A stretch of DNA of 64,000 nt from the NCBI RefSeq assembly GCF_027980145.1, contig NZ_JAMZNK010000015.1, positions 61,668 through 125,667 of the forward strand, in the 5' to 3' direction. Below are positions 44,955 through 52,420 of the stretch, piece after piece. Made by a program: the position numbers and the translations under genes. Position 1 is the stretch's first letter. Each line of letters begins with the position of its first letter. Source of the DNA: Flavobacterium azizsancarii. Lineage in GTDB: Bacteria; Bacteroidota; Bacteroidia; Flavobacteriales; Flavobacteriaceae. The notes under the pieces are model-generated. The model worked only from the letters and a program-made list of their open reading frames with translations, did not search any database and was not told the DNA's origin.

Positions 44955-45758
44955 ATGAGCAAAGTCGTTTTAATAACCGGAGGATCTTCTGGGATTGGAA
45001 AATCAATTGGAGAATTTTTACATAAAAAAGGTTTCATAGTATACGGAACAAGCAGAAATCCTGAGAAAGTACTCAATTCAATTTTCCCGTTGGTTGCTTT
45101 GGATGTTCGCAATGCCGAATCGATAAAGTTGGCCGTAAATAAAATTATTGCAAATTCAGGTCGATTAGATGTGGTGATTAATAATGCAGGTGTTGGAATT
45201 ACCGGACCTTTGGAAGAAATTCCGATGGAAGAAATTAAAAATAATTTCGAGACTAATTTTTTTGGACCTATTGAAGTAATGAAGGCTGTTTTGCCACAAC
45301 TGCGTGAGCAGAAATCTGGTTTGATTATTAATATTACTTCGATTGCTGCTTATATGGGATTGCCATATCGCAGTGTTTACTCTGCATCAAAAGGAGCTTT
45401 GGAATTGATTACAGAAGCTTTGCGTATGGAAGTAAAGTCATTTGGAATCGAAATTACGAATGTGGCGCCTGGAGATTTTGCAACAAATATTGCATCAGGA
45501 CGTTATCACGCGCCGGTTGTAAAAGGTTCTGCCTACGAAAAAGTATATGGAGAAACGCTTGCAACAATGAATAAGCATGTCGATGCGGGAAGTAATCCTA
45601 CTGAAATGGCTGAATTTATTTATAAGATCATGCAGCAAAAAAAGCCAAACGTGCATTATAAAGTGGGGGCTTTCATGCAAAAGTTTTCGATTGTCTTAAA
45701 ACGTGCTCTTCCTGATAAAGTATATGAAAAGATGTTAATGAATCATTATAAATTGTAA
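44955..45758 (+). CDS. Short-chain dehydrogenase/reductase (SDR)
   Basis: 267 residues, classical SDR. Cofactor loop ITGGSSGIGKSI (TGxxxGIG) at residues 7-18, Arg at TSRNPEK that suggests NADP(H), LDVRNA, NNAGVG (about 78-83), catalytic Ser in NITSIAAYMG and YSASK (Tyr about 145, Lys 149). The C-terminal extension (KPNVHYKVGAFMQKFSIVL, then LPDKVYEKMLMNHYKL) resembles the membrane-near end of 11-beta-HSD-like SDRs. Substrate unknown. Convergent with the GAF kinase gene (28-base gap). Confidence 0.9.
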   Translation: MSKVVLITGGSSGIGKSIGEFLHKKGFIVYGTSRNPEKVLNSIFPLVALDVRNAESIKLAVNKIIANSGRLDVVINNAGVGITGPLEEIPMEEIKNNFETNFFGPIEVMKAVLPQLREQKSGLIINITSIAAYMGLPYRSVYSASKGALELITEALRMEVKSFGIEITNVAPGDFATNIASGRYHAPVVKGSAYEKVYGETLATMNKHVDAGSNPTEMAEFIYKIMQQKKPNVHYKVGAFMQKFSIVLKRALPDKVYEKMLMNHYKL

Positions 45759-45786
45759 CAATACAATCTGAGAGCAAAATTCGAAT

Positions 45787-47073
45787 CTATTCTACTGGAA
45801 TAAAGATCTCGAATTTTGCTCCTTGATTCAGGATCCCTTCAGCCTTGATAAATCCGTTGTGATTTTCTACAATTCGTTTTACTATTGTGAGCCCAATTCC
45901 GGTACTTTTCAGGGGTTTTGTGTGTAGAGCCTGGAAAAGTCCAAATATTTTATCGCTGTACGACGGATCAAATCCAATACCGTTGTCTGCAATGGTTATT
46001 TTATAATATTTGGTAAGCGGTGAAAGTTTTTCTAATTCACCGTTTGTAATTTTTGCTGATACCGTGATGATTAAATTGCGGTCCGGACTTGCAAATTTTA
46101 ATGAATTATTGATTAGGTTATAAAGTAATTGCCTGAATTGAAATTCTATTACAGAGAGTTTTCCTAATTCTTGTATATCAAAAGTTACATTTTTATTTTC
46201 AAACTCATTTGTAAGATCTTCAATAACATCTTTAGCGATAACATTTAAGTCTTTTAGTTCGAACTTTCTATCATCAAATTTTGTTTTAGAATAAATCAAA
46301 AGATCATTGATTAAATTTTGCATCCTAAAAGCTGAAGACTTGATTTTGTGAAATGCTGCTTTCCCTTTTTCTGATAAATTACAGGCTTCTTCGCGCTCAA
46401 TTGTATCTGTAAATAGCTGAATTTTTCTTAGAGGCTCTTGTAAATCGTGACTTGAAATGTAGTTGAAAGCTTCGAGCTCGCTGTTCATTTTTTCTAATGA
46501 AATATTCTTTTGGATTAGCTTTTTTTCAATGCCTTTTTTTTCATCGACTGTTTTTTCAAGAAGATGTGTTTTTTCTTTTAGAATTAGTTTGTTTTCTGCT
46601 GACTGTTCTACTGCTGTAAGGTGAAACGAAATAAGCTCAGCAAATAAATTAAACATTTCGCTAATTTTGAATTCTTTTAGGCTGTTTGGTTTTGGGTCAA
46701 TTGCACATAATGTTCCAAAAAAGCTTCCATCCTGACGTATTATTGGTACAGAAATATAGCTTTGTAATTTGTACATTGCCGGAGTATGGTGATCGTGATA
46801 ATCAGGATCTTTGCTTACATTATCGATTATTACAGGTTTAGGATTTTGTCTGATTTCGTTACAAATCGTTGTTTTTATTTTTAATTCGTCTCCTGGTTTT
46901 AAACCAAAATTAACATTGTCCTGTACGCTGCAAGTAATCCATCGATCCTCTGTTACTCTTGCTACTGCTGCAAAACCCATTCCGGTAGTTTGGCAAATAA
47001 CATTAAGTAGATTAGGAACAATTGTAATGTTCTCGATATTGATTATATCTTGTTTGAAGTTATCTTCTAGCAC
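45787..47073 (-). CDS. GAF-domain sensor histidine kinase
   Basis: 428 residues, no membrane helix, hence cytoplasmic. A GAF domain (about 20-155: PNLLNVICQTTGMGFAAVAR, SYISVPIIRQDGSFFGTLCA), a coiled-coil linker (about 160-200), HisKA with ISSHDLQEPLRK (phospho-acceptor His209; the HDLQEPLR form is that of bacteriophytochrome-like kinases), and HATPase_c (NLINNSLKFA N-box, DNGIGFDP, GIGLTIV). The GAF domain lacks an obvious bilin-binding Cys. No regulator is adjacent, so it is an orphan kinase. The start at 47073 gives a natural N-terminus. Confidence 0.9.
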   Translation of the reverse strand: MLEDNFKQDIINIENITIVPNLLNVICQTTGMGFAAVARVTEDRWITCSVQDNVNFGLKPGDELKIKTTICNEIRQNPKPVIIDNVSKDPDYHDHHTPAMYKLQSYISVPIIRQDGSFFGTLCAIDPKPNSLKEFKISEMFNLFAELISFHLTAVEQSAENKLILKEKTHLLEKTVDEKKGIEKKLIQKNISLEKMNSELEAFNYISSHDLQEPLRKIQLFTDTIEREEACNLSEKGKAAFHKIKSSAFRMQNLINDLLIYSKTKFDDRKFELKDLNVIAKDVIEDLTNEFENKNVTFDIQELGKLSVIEFQFRQLLYNLINNSLKFASPDRNLIITVSAKITNGELEKLSPLTKYYKITIADNGIGFDPSYSDKIFGLFQALHTKPLKSTGIGLTIVKRIVENHNGFIKAEGILNQGAKFEIFIPVE

Positions 47074-47204
47074 TTTTTTATTGGGAATTTTATTGTTTAA
47101 AAGTACAAAAAATAAAATTAGTTTGATCTTATAGAAATAGTGTGGTTGAATCTTGATATTCAGAATTTTTCTTTAGTTTTTTATTTTATGGAAATTATAA
47201 ATTG

Positions 47205-47212
47205 TAATTTTG
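47205..47212 (+). promoter_or_regulatory. -7 promoter element of the transaldolase leader
   Basis: TAATTTTG, a perfect TAnnTTTG. Transcription would start near 47217, about 123 bases before the ATG, so that the leader contains the whole structured RNA at 47224-47308. The -33 TTG is not clear. Confidence 0.55.
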
Positions 47213-47223
47213 CACGGAATTTT

Positions 47224-47308
47224 GCGTGAGGGATGGAGGTGGTATCCTTTTGTGAAGTGAAACGGAACAAAAGATAAAGCCGAAAGCCTTAGCCGGAGGG
47301 ACACGCCC
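47224..47308 (+). ncRNA. Structured leader RNA of the transaldolase gene, possibly Flavo-1-like (copy 2)
   Basis: Outer stem GCGTG / CACGC (47224-47228 with 47302-47306), a core GGATGGAGGTGGTATCC, a hairpin CTTTTGT / ACAAAAG (around 47248-47272) and a third hairpin with GCCGAAAGCC. It shares the core with the element at 29303-29385 while the stems differ in sequence but still pair, which supports a conserved fold. It lies in the 5' leader of the transaldolase gene, 31 bases before the ATG, which suggests a cis-regulatory role or an independent small RNA. The family name is from memory and not checked. Confidence 0.55.
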
Positions 47309-47339
47309 AAAAGAGGAACACAATTAAATAGATATAATT

Positions 47340-47996
47340 ATGAAATTTTTTATTGACACAGCTAATTTAGCTCAGATTAAAGAAGCACAGGCTTTAGGTG
47401 TTTTAGATGGTGTAACAACTAACCCGTCATTGATGGCAAAAGAAGGAATTACCGGAAAAAACAACATTTTAAAGCACTATGTTGATATTTGCAATCTTGT
47501 TGAAGGAGATGTTAGTGCTGAAGTTAATGCGCTTGATTATGATGGAATGATCAAAGAAGGTGAAGAATTGGCTGAATTGCATGATCAGATCGTAGTTAAA
47601 TTGCCTATGACTAAAGAAGGTGTAATGGCTGCAAAATATTTCTCTGATAAAGGAATTAAGACAAACGTTACATTAGTATTTTCTGCTGGTCAGGCTTTAT
47701 TGGCTGCAAAAGCAGGAGCTACTTATGTTTCTCCTTTTATTGGTCGTTTAGATGATATATCAACTGATGGTTTGAATTTGATCGAAGAAATTAGATTGAT
47801 TTATGATAACTATGGTTATGAAACTCAAATTTTAGCTGCTTCTGTGCGTCATACAATGCATATTGTAAATTGTGCTAAAATTGGTGCTGATGTTATGACG
47901 GGACCTCTTTCTGCAATTTACGGGTTGTTGAAACACCCATTAACTGATATTGGATTGGCTCAATTTGTAGCTGATTTCGAAAAAGGAAATAAGTAA
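47340..47996 (+). CDS. tal: Transaldolase, short TalC/MipB type
   Basis: 218 residues, the small aldolase family shared by short transaldolases and fructose-6-phosphate aldolase. The Schiff-base lysine is K87 in [11 protein letters not shown]. Two positions separate the activities: where E. coli FSA has Gln59 this protein has Glu61 (VSAEVNA), and where FSA has Tyr131 it has Phe133 ([11 protein letters not shown]). Both match transaldolase, so it should act in the pentose phosphate pathway. Start with [10 protein letters not shown] as in the family. Probably under control of the leader RNA. Codon use is that of a well-expressed gene. Confidence 0.93.
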   Translation: MKFFIDTANLAQIKEAQALGVLDGVTTNPSLMAKEGITGKNNILKHYVDICNLVEGDVSAEVNALDYDGMIKEGEELAELHDQIVVKLPMTKEGVMAAKYFSDKGIKTNVTLVFSAGQALLAAKAGATYVSPFIGRLDDISTDGLNLIEEIRLIYDNYGYETQILAASVRHTMHIVNCAKIGADVMTGPLSAIYGLLKHPLTDIGLAQFVADFEKGNK

Positions 47997-48016
47997 TACT
48001 CAGGTATTTAAAATTT

Positions 48017-48056
48017 AAAAATCGTCATCTTTTAAATAAGGTGGCGATTTTTTTTT
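48017..48056 (+). terminator. Rho-independent terminator after transaldolase
   Basis: Stem AAATCGTCATCTT with AAGGTGGCGATTT (with G-T pairs) followed by a T run, 25 bases after the stop codon. Confidence 0.8.
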
Positions 48057-48085
48057 ACATTTATATGTCTCAAAAAGAAATGTAT

Positions 48086-48583
48086 ATGAAAAAAAGTATT
48101 TTGATTTTCGTTTTTTTGATTGGAAATATGGTGGCTAATGCTCAGGTTGCTAAAATTGTAAAACAGGTTAATGAAGCAGGTGATGTGGCCAGTTTTGAAC
48201 TGGATTGTTCTGTGCAATTTCAAACGCTGGCAAAAGGTTTGCGGTATAACATTACACGCCATGAGTTTAAAGGGCCTGAATTGAAAAATTCATATCGATT
48301 ATTATTGGTCATGGATGGGTTTTACTCTAATACACTGAATAAGACGATGACAATTTCAGCAGTTTTAAATGACGGAACTATTATCGAGGCGAAAAAAATT
48401 ATCGAAGATGATGGTTTTTTCGATGGTGCCTGCACTTTGAAAATAAAAGACCCAAAAGCTCTTTTAGAAGCTAATATAGACAAAGTGATAGTACATGCTG
48501 ATAAAGATGTTGTTTATACGTTGTCAGCGCAAAATAAAGCAGTATTCAAGAAGAATCTGGAAAATGTTATAAATGCTAAGTAG
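48086..48583 (+). CDS. Secreted protein of unknown function
   Basis: 165 residues from the ATG at 48086, where the signal peptide begins (MKKSILIFVFLIGNMVANAQ). Earlier in-frame ATGs at 48041, 48065 and 48080 lie in the terminator or just ahead of it and are less likely. The mature part (VNEAGDVASFELDCSVQFQT, RLLLVMDGFYSN, KIIEDDGFFDGACTLKIKD) shows no known motif. It may be periplasmic. Followed by repeats and a bidirectional terminator; convergent with nagP. Confidence 0.6.
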   Translation: MKKSILIFVFLIGNMVANAQVAKIVKQVNEAGDVASFELDCSVQFQTLAKGLRYNITRHEFKGPELKNSYRLLLVMDGFYSNTLNKTMTISAVLNDGTIIEAKKIIEDDGFFDGACTLKIKDPKALLEANIDKVIVHADKDVVYTLSAQNKAVFKKNLENVINAK

Positions 48584-48586
48584 AGG

Positions 48587-48668
48587 CTCAAAGATGCAAA
48601 GGTATAAAGGTTCAAAGGTTTTGATTTGACGTATAGGAACCCTACAGGTTTTAAAAACCGGTAGGGTT
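48587..48668. repeat. Intergenic repeats between convergent genes
   Basis: CAAAGATGCAAAGGTATAAA and following short AAAGG repeats (48588-48620) precede an imperfect palindrome AACCCTACAGG ... GTAGGGTT (48638-48668) related to the 33-base palindromes at 28885 and 29240. Confidence 0.6.
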
Positions 48669-48691
48669 TAGGAAAAGATAAAGTTGCAAAT

Positions 48692-48742
48692 AAAAAAATC
48701 CCAAATTCCAATATGTAAAATTGGGATTTGGGATTTTTTTTG
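48692..48742. terminator. Bidirectional terminator
   Basis: 16-base arms at 48697-48712 and 48720-48735 (AATCCCAAATTCCAAT, one G-T mismatch), with A run before and T run after, so it can end both the plus-strand secreted protein gene and nagP on the minus strand. Confidence 0.9.
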
Positions 48743-48757
48743 TTTTTATATTTTGGC

Positions 48758-50230
48758 TTAGTGACCTCCGCCTTCGCTTTGAATGTTATGATCAATTCCT
48801 TGTCTTTTTAAAATTTTTGGGCAATAGAAACCGTAAAATCCTAAATAAGCAAATCCAAGAAGTGGAATAACATAAGAGAAATGTGTCCATGTGATTCCGA
48901 AGATTCCTCCTGGACTGGTAAGATCAAAGTCGCAAATACTACCTTGAATCAAAGGAATAACTCCTCCTCCAAGAATCATCATAATCAAAAATGAAGATGC
49001 TTTTCCTGTATTTTTTCCTAAACCTGCAATCGCTAAATCGAAGATCGACGGCCACATGATAGATAAGAATAAACCTCCGGAGATAAAGAAGAATTTAGCA
49101 ATTGAAGGATCTGGCCAAACCAATCCTGCAACCATCATTAATAATCCTGATATTCCGAAAAGCATTAACGTTTTTCCGGCATTTTTACCACCTACAAAAC
49201 TTACGGCAATAAACAATAAAATCCAAAGTGGATAAATATAGAATGCAGAAACATCGTGAGCAGCAAAAATGTTAGCTCCAATAATAACTCCAAAAGCTAC
49301 TGCCGGTACAATGAATTTTAATGCTGTGTTTACTAAGTTAGAAGTATTGAAAACGTTTGCACCACCATTCCAACGGCCTATCATTAAGCTTCCCCAATAA
49401 AGGGCAATAAATGGCGCTATGGCATCTTCTAAAACATTACCAAATTCAGCGGTATGCAATAAAGCGGGTAAGTTACTGATAATTGTAACTTCAGTTCCAA
49501 CGTAAATGAAGATTCCTAACATTCCTAGGTATAGTTGAGGGTAGTCAGATATTTTGAATTTTTCGTGAGCTACCTTCACTACTTCTTCCTCTTCTTTTGC
49601 AGGATCTTCGATTTTAGAGAAGTTCATGAAAATGGCAACTGCGATAAAAGCAAGTCCAAGGATAATAAAAGGTAGTTTGATATCTTCTAATGAAAGTGAT
49701 GTGTTTTTGTTATCTCCCATTCCAAACAAAGCAATTCCTAATAAAATAGCTCCAATTGTTGTTCCAAAAGAATTAATACCTCCTGCTAAAGTCAAACGGT
49801 GAGCTCCTGTTTGAGGGCTTCCCATTTTAATTGCAAGTGGATTCGCTACAATTTGCTGGATTGAAAATCCTAAACCTACAGTAAATAAAGCTGTTAAGAA
49901 GAATGGAAAGCTTTCCATTGTTGCGGCAGGAATAAATAAGAATGATCCAACTGCTGAAAGAAGTAAACCAGCAGAAAGGGTTTTTTTGTATCCAAATTTT
50001 TGTAAAACATCTACTTTTGTAGATACTAAAAAGAAAATCACAGACCCTACGAAGTATGCGGCGTAAAATGCCCAGGCTACTAATTGTGATTGTACTTGAG
50101 ATAAAGTAAAAACTTTTTTGAATACCGGAATCAGGATATCATTGGCAGAACCAACAAAACCCCAAAAGAAGAAAACAATTATCAACGAGATAAACTGTCC
50201 CCATTTGGTTTGAACATTTTCTGAACTCAT
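48758..50230 (-). CDS. nagP: Sugar MFS transporter of the FucP/NagP group, likely N-acetylglucosamine permease
   Basis: 490 residues, about 12 membrane helices. It has the features of the fucose/glucose-galactose permease group: FFFWGFVGSANDILIPVFKK at the N-terminus, LFTVGLGFSIQQIVANPLAI, HRLTLAGGINSFGTTIGAIL and FLIMMILGGGVIPLIQGSIC. The group includes FucP, GlcP and NagP. GlcNAc is the best guess because of the neighbours: GH18 and nagB in the same locus. It moves the sugar with H+ across the inner membrane. Minus strand, with a weak match of the susC direct repeats upstream (50333-50365). Confidence 0.85.
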   Translation of the reverse strand: MSSENVQTKWGQFISLIIVFFFWGFVGSANDILIPVFKKVFTLSQVQSQLVAWAFYAAYFVGSVIFFLVSTKVDVLQKFGYKKTLSAGLLLSAVGSFLFIPAATMESFPFFLTALFTVGLGFSIQQIVANPLAIKMGSPQTGAHRLTLAGGINSFGTTIGAILLGIALFGMGDNKNTSLSLEDIKLPFIILGLAFIAVAIFMNFSKIEDPAKEEEEVVKVAHEKFKISDYPQLYLGMLGIFIYVGTEVTIISNLPALLHTAEFGNVLEDAIAPFIALYWGSLMIGRWNGGANVFNTSNLVNTALKFIVPAVAFGVIIGANIFAAHDVSAFYIYPLWILLFIAVSFVGGKNAGKTLMLFGISGLLMMVAGLVWPDPSIAKFFFISGGLFLSIMWPSIFDLAIAGLGKNTGKASSFLIMMILGGGVIPLIQGSICDFDLTSPGGIFGITWTHFSYVIPLLGFAYLGFYGFYCPKILKRQGIDHNIQSEGGGH

Positions 50231-50332
50231 AATTTAAGAGGTTAATTTTTTATTTTATTGTTTTTTGAAGACCGTAAATATATTTGTTAAGTATATCAAA
50301 AAAAAATAAAAAGGCACAAATAATGTTAAATT

Positions 50333-50365
50333 TAAACGAACGACGTCATTTTTTCAACAAAGTGT
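50333..50365 (-). promoter_or_regulatory. Weak LytTR-type direct repeats upstream of nagP
   Basis: On the minus strand ACACTTTGTTGA (50365-50354) and GTCGTTCGTTTA (50344-50333) are spaced 21 bases start to start. The second matches the susC repeats (GTCGTTGGTTTA) at 11 of 12 positions; the first only in its TTTGTT core. They lie 114-135 bases before the nagP start codon. Confidence 0.4.
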
Positions 50366-50406
50366 TAATTTTTACCGACTTAGAAAATGAATTTAAAAGT
50401 TAAAGT

Positions 50407-51108
50407 TTATTCAAGAATTTTATTTTTTACCTCTTTACTGTAATTTCTGCCAATAGGAATGGTGTAAGATTGTATCTGAATACGGTTTCCTTCGATAGAT
50501 TTTACCTTATTTAGCGCAATTACATACGATTTATGAATGCGTAAAAAGCGATCTGCAGGTAATTCTTCAGACAAAGATGTTAATGATTTATGGGTAATGT
50601 AAGTTTTATCAGGCGTGACAACTTTTATATATTCCTTCATGCCCTCAACAAATAGGATTTCTTCAATGTTAATTTTCATCATTTTTTTATCGACTTTGAT
50701 AAAAATATGAGAATCGCCTTTTGTGGTTTCAACCTTGATATTGTTTTTTACATTGTATTCAGTAGTGATTTTATTGATACATTTTATAAAACGCGGTAAT
50801 GGAATTGGTTTTACTAAATAATCCAGAACATCAAGATCATAGCTTTCTGCTGCAAACTCCCTGAAGGCAGTGGTAATAATGACTTTTGTTTTGTTTTCTA
50901 TTAAGCTAATAAGTTCAAAACCTGTCATCATAGGCATATTAATGTCCAGAAACACGGCATCCACAGCAGTACTGTTTATAAAATCAAGCGCTTCTAAAGA
51001 ATTATTGAATGTACCAATTACCTCAAAATCTGTAAAATTTGTAAAATAATTTTGCAGGACTTTGATCGCTAATGGCTCATCATCAATCAACACGCATTTA
51101 ATCTTCAT
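50407..51108 (-). CDS. LytT/AlgR-type response regulator (REC-LytTR)
   Basis: 233 residues. The N-terminal receiver domain carries acidic IDDEP (9-12), phospho-acceptor Asp55 (AVFLDINMP), Thr in ITTAFREFA and the conserved Lys in YLVKPIPLP. The C-terminal LytTR DNA-binding domain (about 130-233) shows ILFVEGMKEYIKVVTPDKTY, THKSLTSLSEELP and FLRIHKSYVIALNKV. LytTR proteins bind two direct repeats about two helix turns apart. The start overlaps the stop of the kinase gene by 11 bases, so both are translated together. Their place between nagP and susC suggests they regulate this locus; see the repeats at 52324 and 58519. Confidence 0.93.
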   Translation of the reverse strand: MKIKCVLIDDEPLAIKVLQNYFTNFTDFEVIGTFNNSLEALDFINSTAVDAVFLDINMPMMTGFELISLIENKTKVIITTAFREFAAESYDLDVLDYLVKPIPLPRFIKCINKITTEYNVKNNIKVETTKGDSHIFIKVDKKMMKINIEEILFVEGMKEYIKVVTPDKTYITHKSLTSLSEELPADRFLRIHKSYVIALNKVKSIEGNRIQIQSYTIPIGRNYSKEVKNKILE

Positions 51109-52150
51109 TATTAATAGGTATTTGCAAACGGATTATATAGTAGTTTAATTTAGTGGTATTTTTTAAACTGAAATCGTTTTTGTAAATTAATTTTAATCTT
51201 TTTTTGGTATTTACTAAGCCAATTCCGCCTTTGGTATTTAAATTTTGTGAATTTACAAAATTATTTAAGATTTCAAAATCCAATATTTTATTATCGATAA
51301 TCTTACAATTGATTTTAATTTTTAAGTTATTGTTGTTTATACTCCCGTGTTTAAAGGCATTTTCGACCAATGAAATGAATATTAGAGGAGGTACTATAAT
51401 GTCATCGATATTAGATTCTAAGTTTACTGTAACTTCTACATTATCAAAGCGTAACTTCTCAATTTCGATATAATTTTGAATATAATCAATTTCTTTAATT
51501 AATGGAACAAATTTGGTTCCTTTTACATCATATAAAACATATTCCATCAAATTTGATAGTTTTATAATTACATCCGGAACCTTATCAGAAGATTCTAATG
51601 ACAATGCATAGAGATTGTTTAGGGTGTTGAAAAAGAAATGCGGCTGGATTTGATTTTCAAGATACTTTAGTTTGATTTTAAACTGATTTTCTCTCAAAGA
51701 TCTGTTTCTTTCTCTCTCTCTTAACCACGTTAGTGTAAGGTAAACGGATGATGCCATGGCAAGAACGTACAATTCGCCAATGCAAACGGCAACAATATGG
51801 TTGATTTCGAAAGGATGATATTCTCTATTCGCCTCAGGCCAGATGTTTTCTGATATAATATAATAGGTAAGAGCTGTTTTTAGTAAATAGATGCAAAATA
51901 AACTTATGATCAGCGAAATTGTATATGTAATATATTTCTGCTTTAATACATAACGTGGTACTAAAACAAAAAGATTAAAATAGACAAGTGGGATATGCAA
52001 AGAGAACTCAATCAGGTTTGATTTGAAGGAGTAAGGATAATCATTAAAGTAAGCTCCCCATCGTAAAAAGTTAAGAGTGAAATAGCTGCCCCAAAACCAA
52101 ACGTGGTTTTTAAGCTTAATGTCAAATTTTAATTTTTGGATTTCAGTCAA
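51098..52150 (-). CDS. LytS-type sensor histidine kinase (His_kinase family)
   Basis: 350 residues. Four membrane helices in the first 145 residues (about 18-35, 45-65, 73-98, 118-142) without a recognised sensor domain, then the His_kinase domain with LENQIQPHFFFNTLNNLYAL (phospho-acceptor His171) and a HATPase domain ending with GIGLVNTKKRLKLIY (G-box). It overlaps the LytTR regulator gene by 11 bases. Small membrane kinases of this kind often sense sugars or the state of a transporter. Divergent from susC, with 270 bases between the two starts. Confidence 0.92.
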   Translation of the reverse strand: MTEIQKLKFDIKLKNHVWFWGSYFTLNFLRWGAYFNDYPYSFKSNLIEFSLHIPLVYFNLFVLVPRYVLKQKYITYTISLIISLFCIYLLKTALTYYIISENIWPEANREYHPFEINHIVAVCIGELYVLAMASSVYLTLTWLRERERNRSLRENQFKIKLKYLENQIQPHFFFNTLNNLYALSLESSDKVPDVIIKLSNLMEYVLYDVKGTKFVPLIKEIDYIQNYIEIEKLRFDNVEVTVNLESNIDDIIVPPLIFISLVENAFKHGSINNNNLKIKINCKIIDNKILDFEILNNFVNSQNLNTKGGIGLVNTKKRLKLIYKNDFSLKNTTKLNYYIIRLQIPINNED

Positions 52151-52290
52151 CTTTACTTTTGCAATTTGTTATTAGGTATTCTTTTACTTATAAATATTGT
52201 GCAACTTTAAACAATTACTGGGTAAAACGCAATTCTTTTGAATAAAATTTTATAAAAAAAGGTAAAATTTATATTATCTATTTGGGATAT

Positions 52291-52356
52291 CGTTTTCGTA
52301 AAACGTATTATTGATTGTTTTGTGTCGTTGGTTTAAGGTTTTGTGCTGTTTGTTTA
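52291..52356 (+). promoter_or_regulatory. Regulatory block of susC copy 1: palindrome plus 21-base-spaced direct repeats
   Basis: The block 52291-52335 is repeated at 58486-58530 with 2 mismatches in 45 bases. It has CGTTTTCGTAAAACG (52291-52305, an imperfect palindrome) and the direct repeat GTCGTTGGTTTA (52324-52335); a second repeat GCTGTTTGTTTA starts 21 bases later (52345-52356). The repeats lie 65-97 bases before the start codon. Start-to-start distance of two helix turns is the hallmark of LytTR sites. Confidence 0.65.
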
Positions 52357-52420
52357 AAATGTTTTATTTATGTTAATTTTAACAATAGATTTATCGCTTA
52401 ACCAACAAAACCATGTTAAA

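Noticed and set aside
47340..47996. Fructose-6-phosphate aldolase
   Set aside because: The family is shared, but Glu61 and Phe133 replace the Gln and Tyr that define the aldolase, so transaldolase is preferred.
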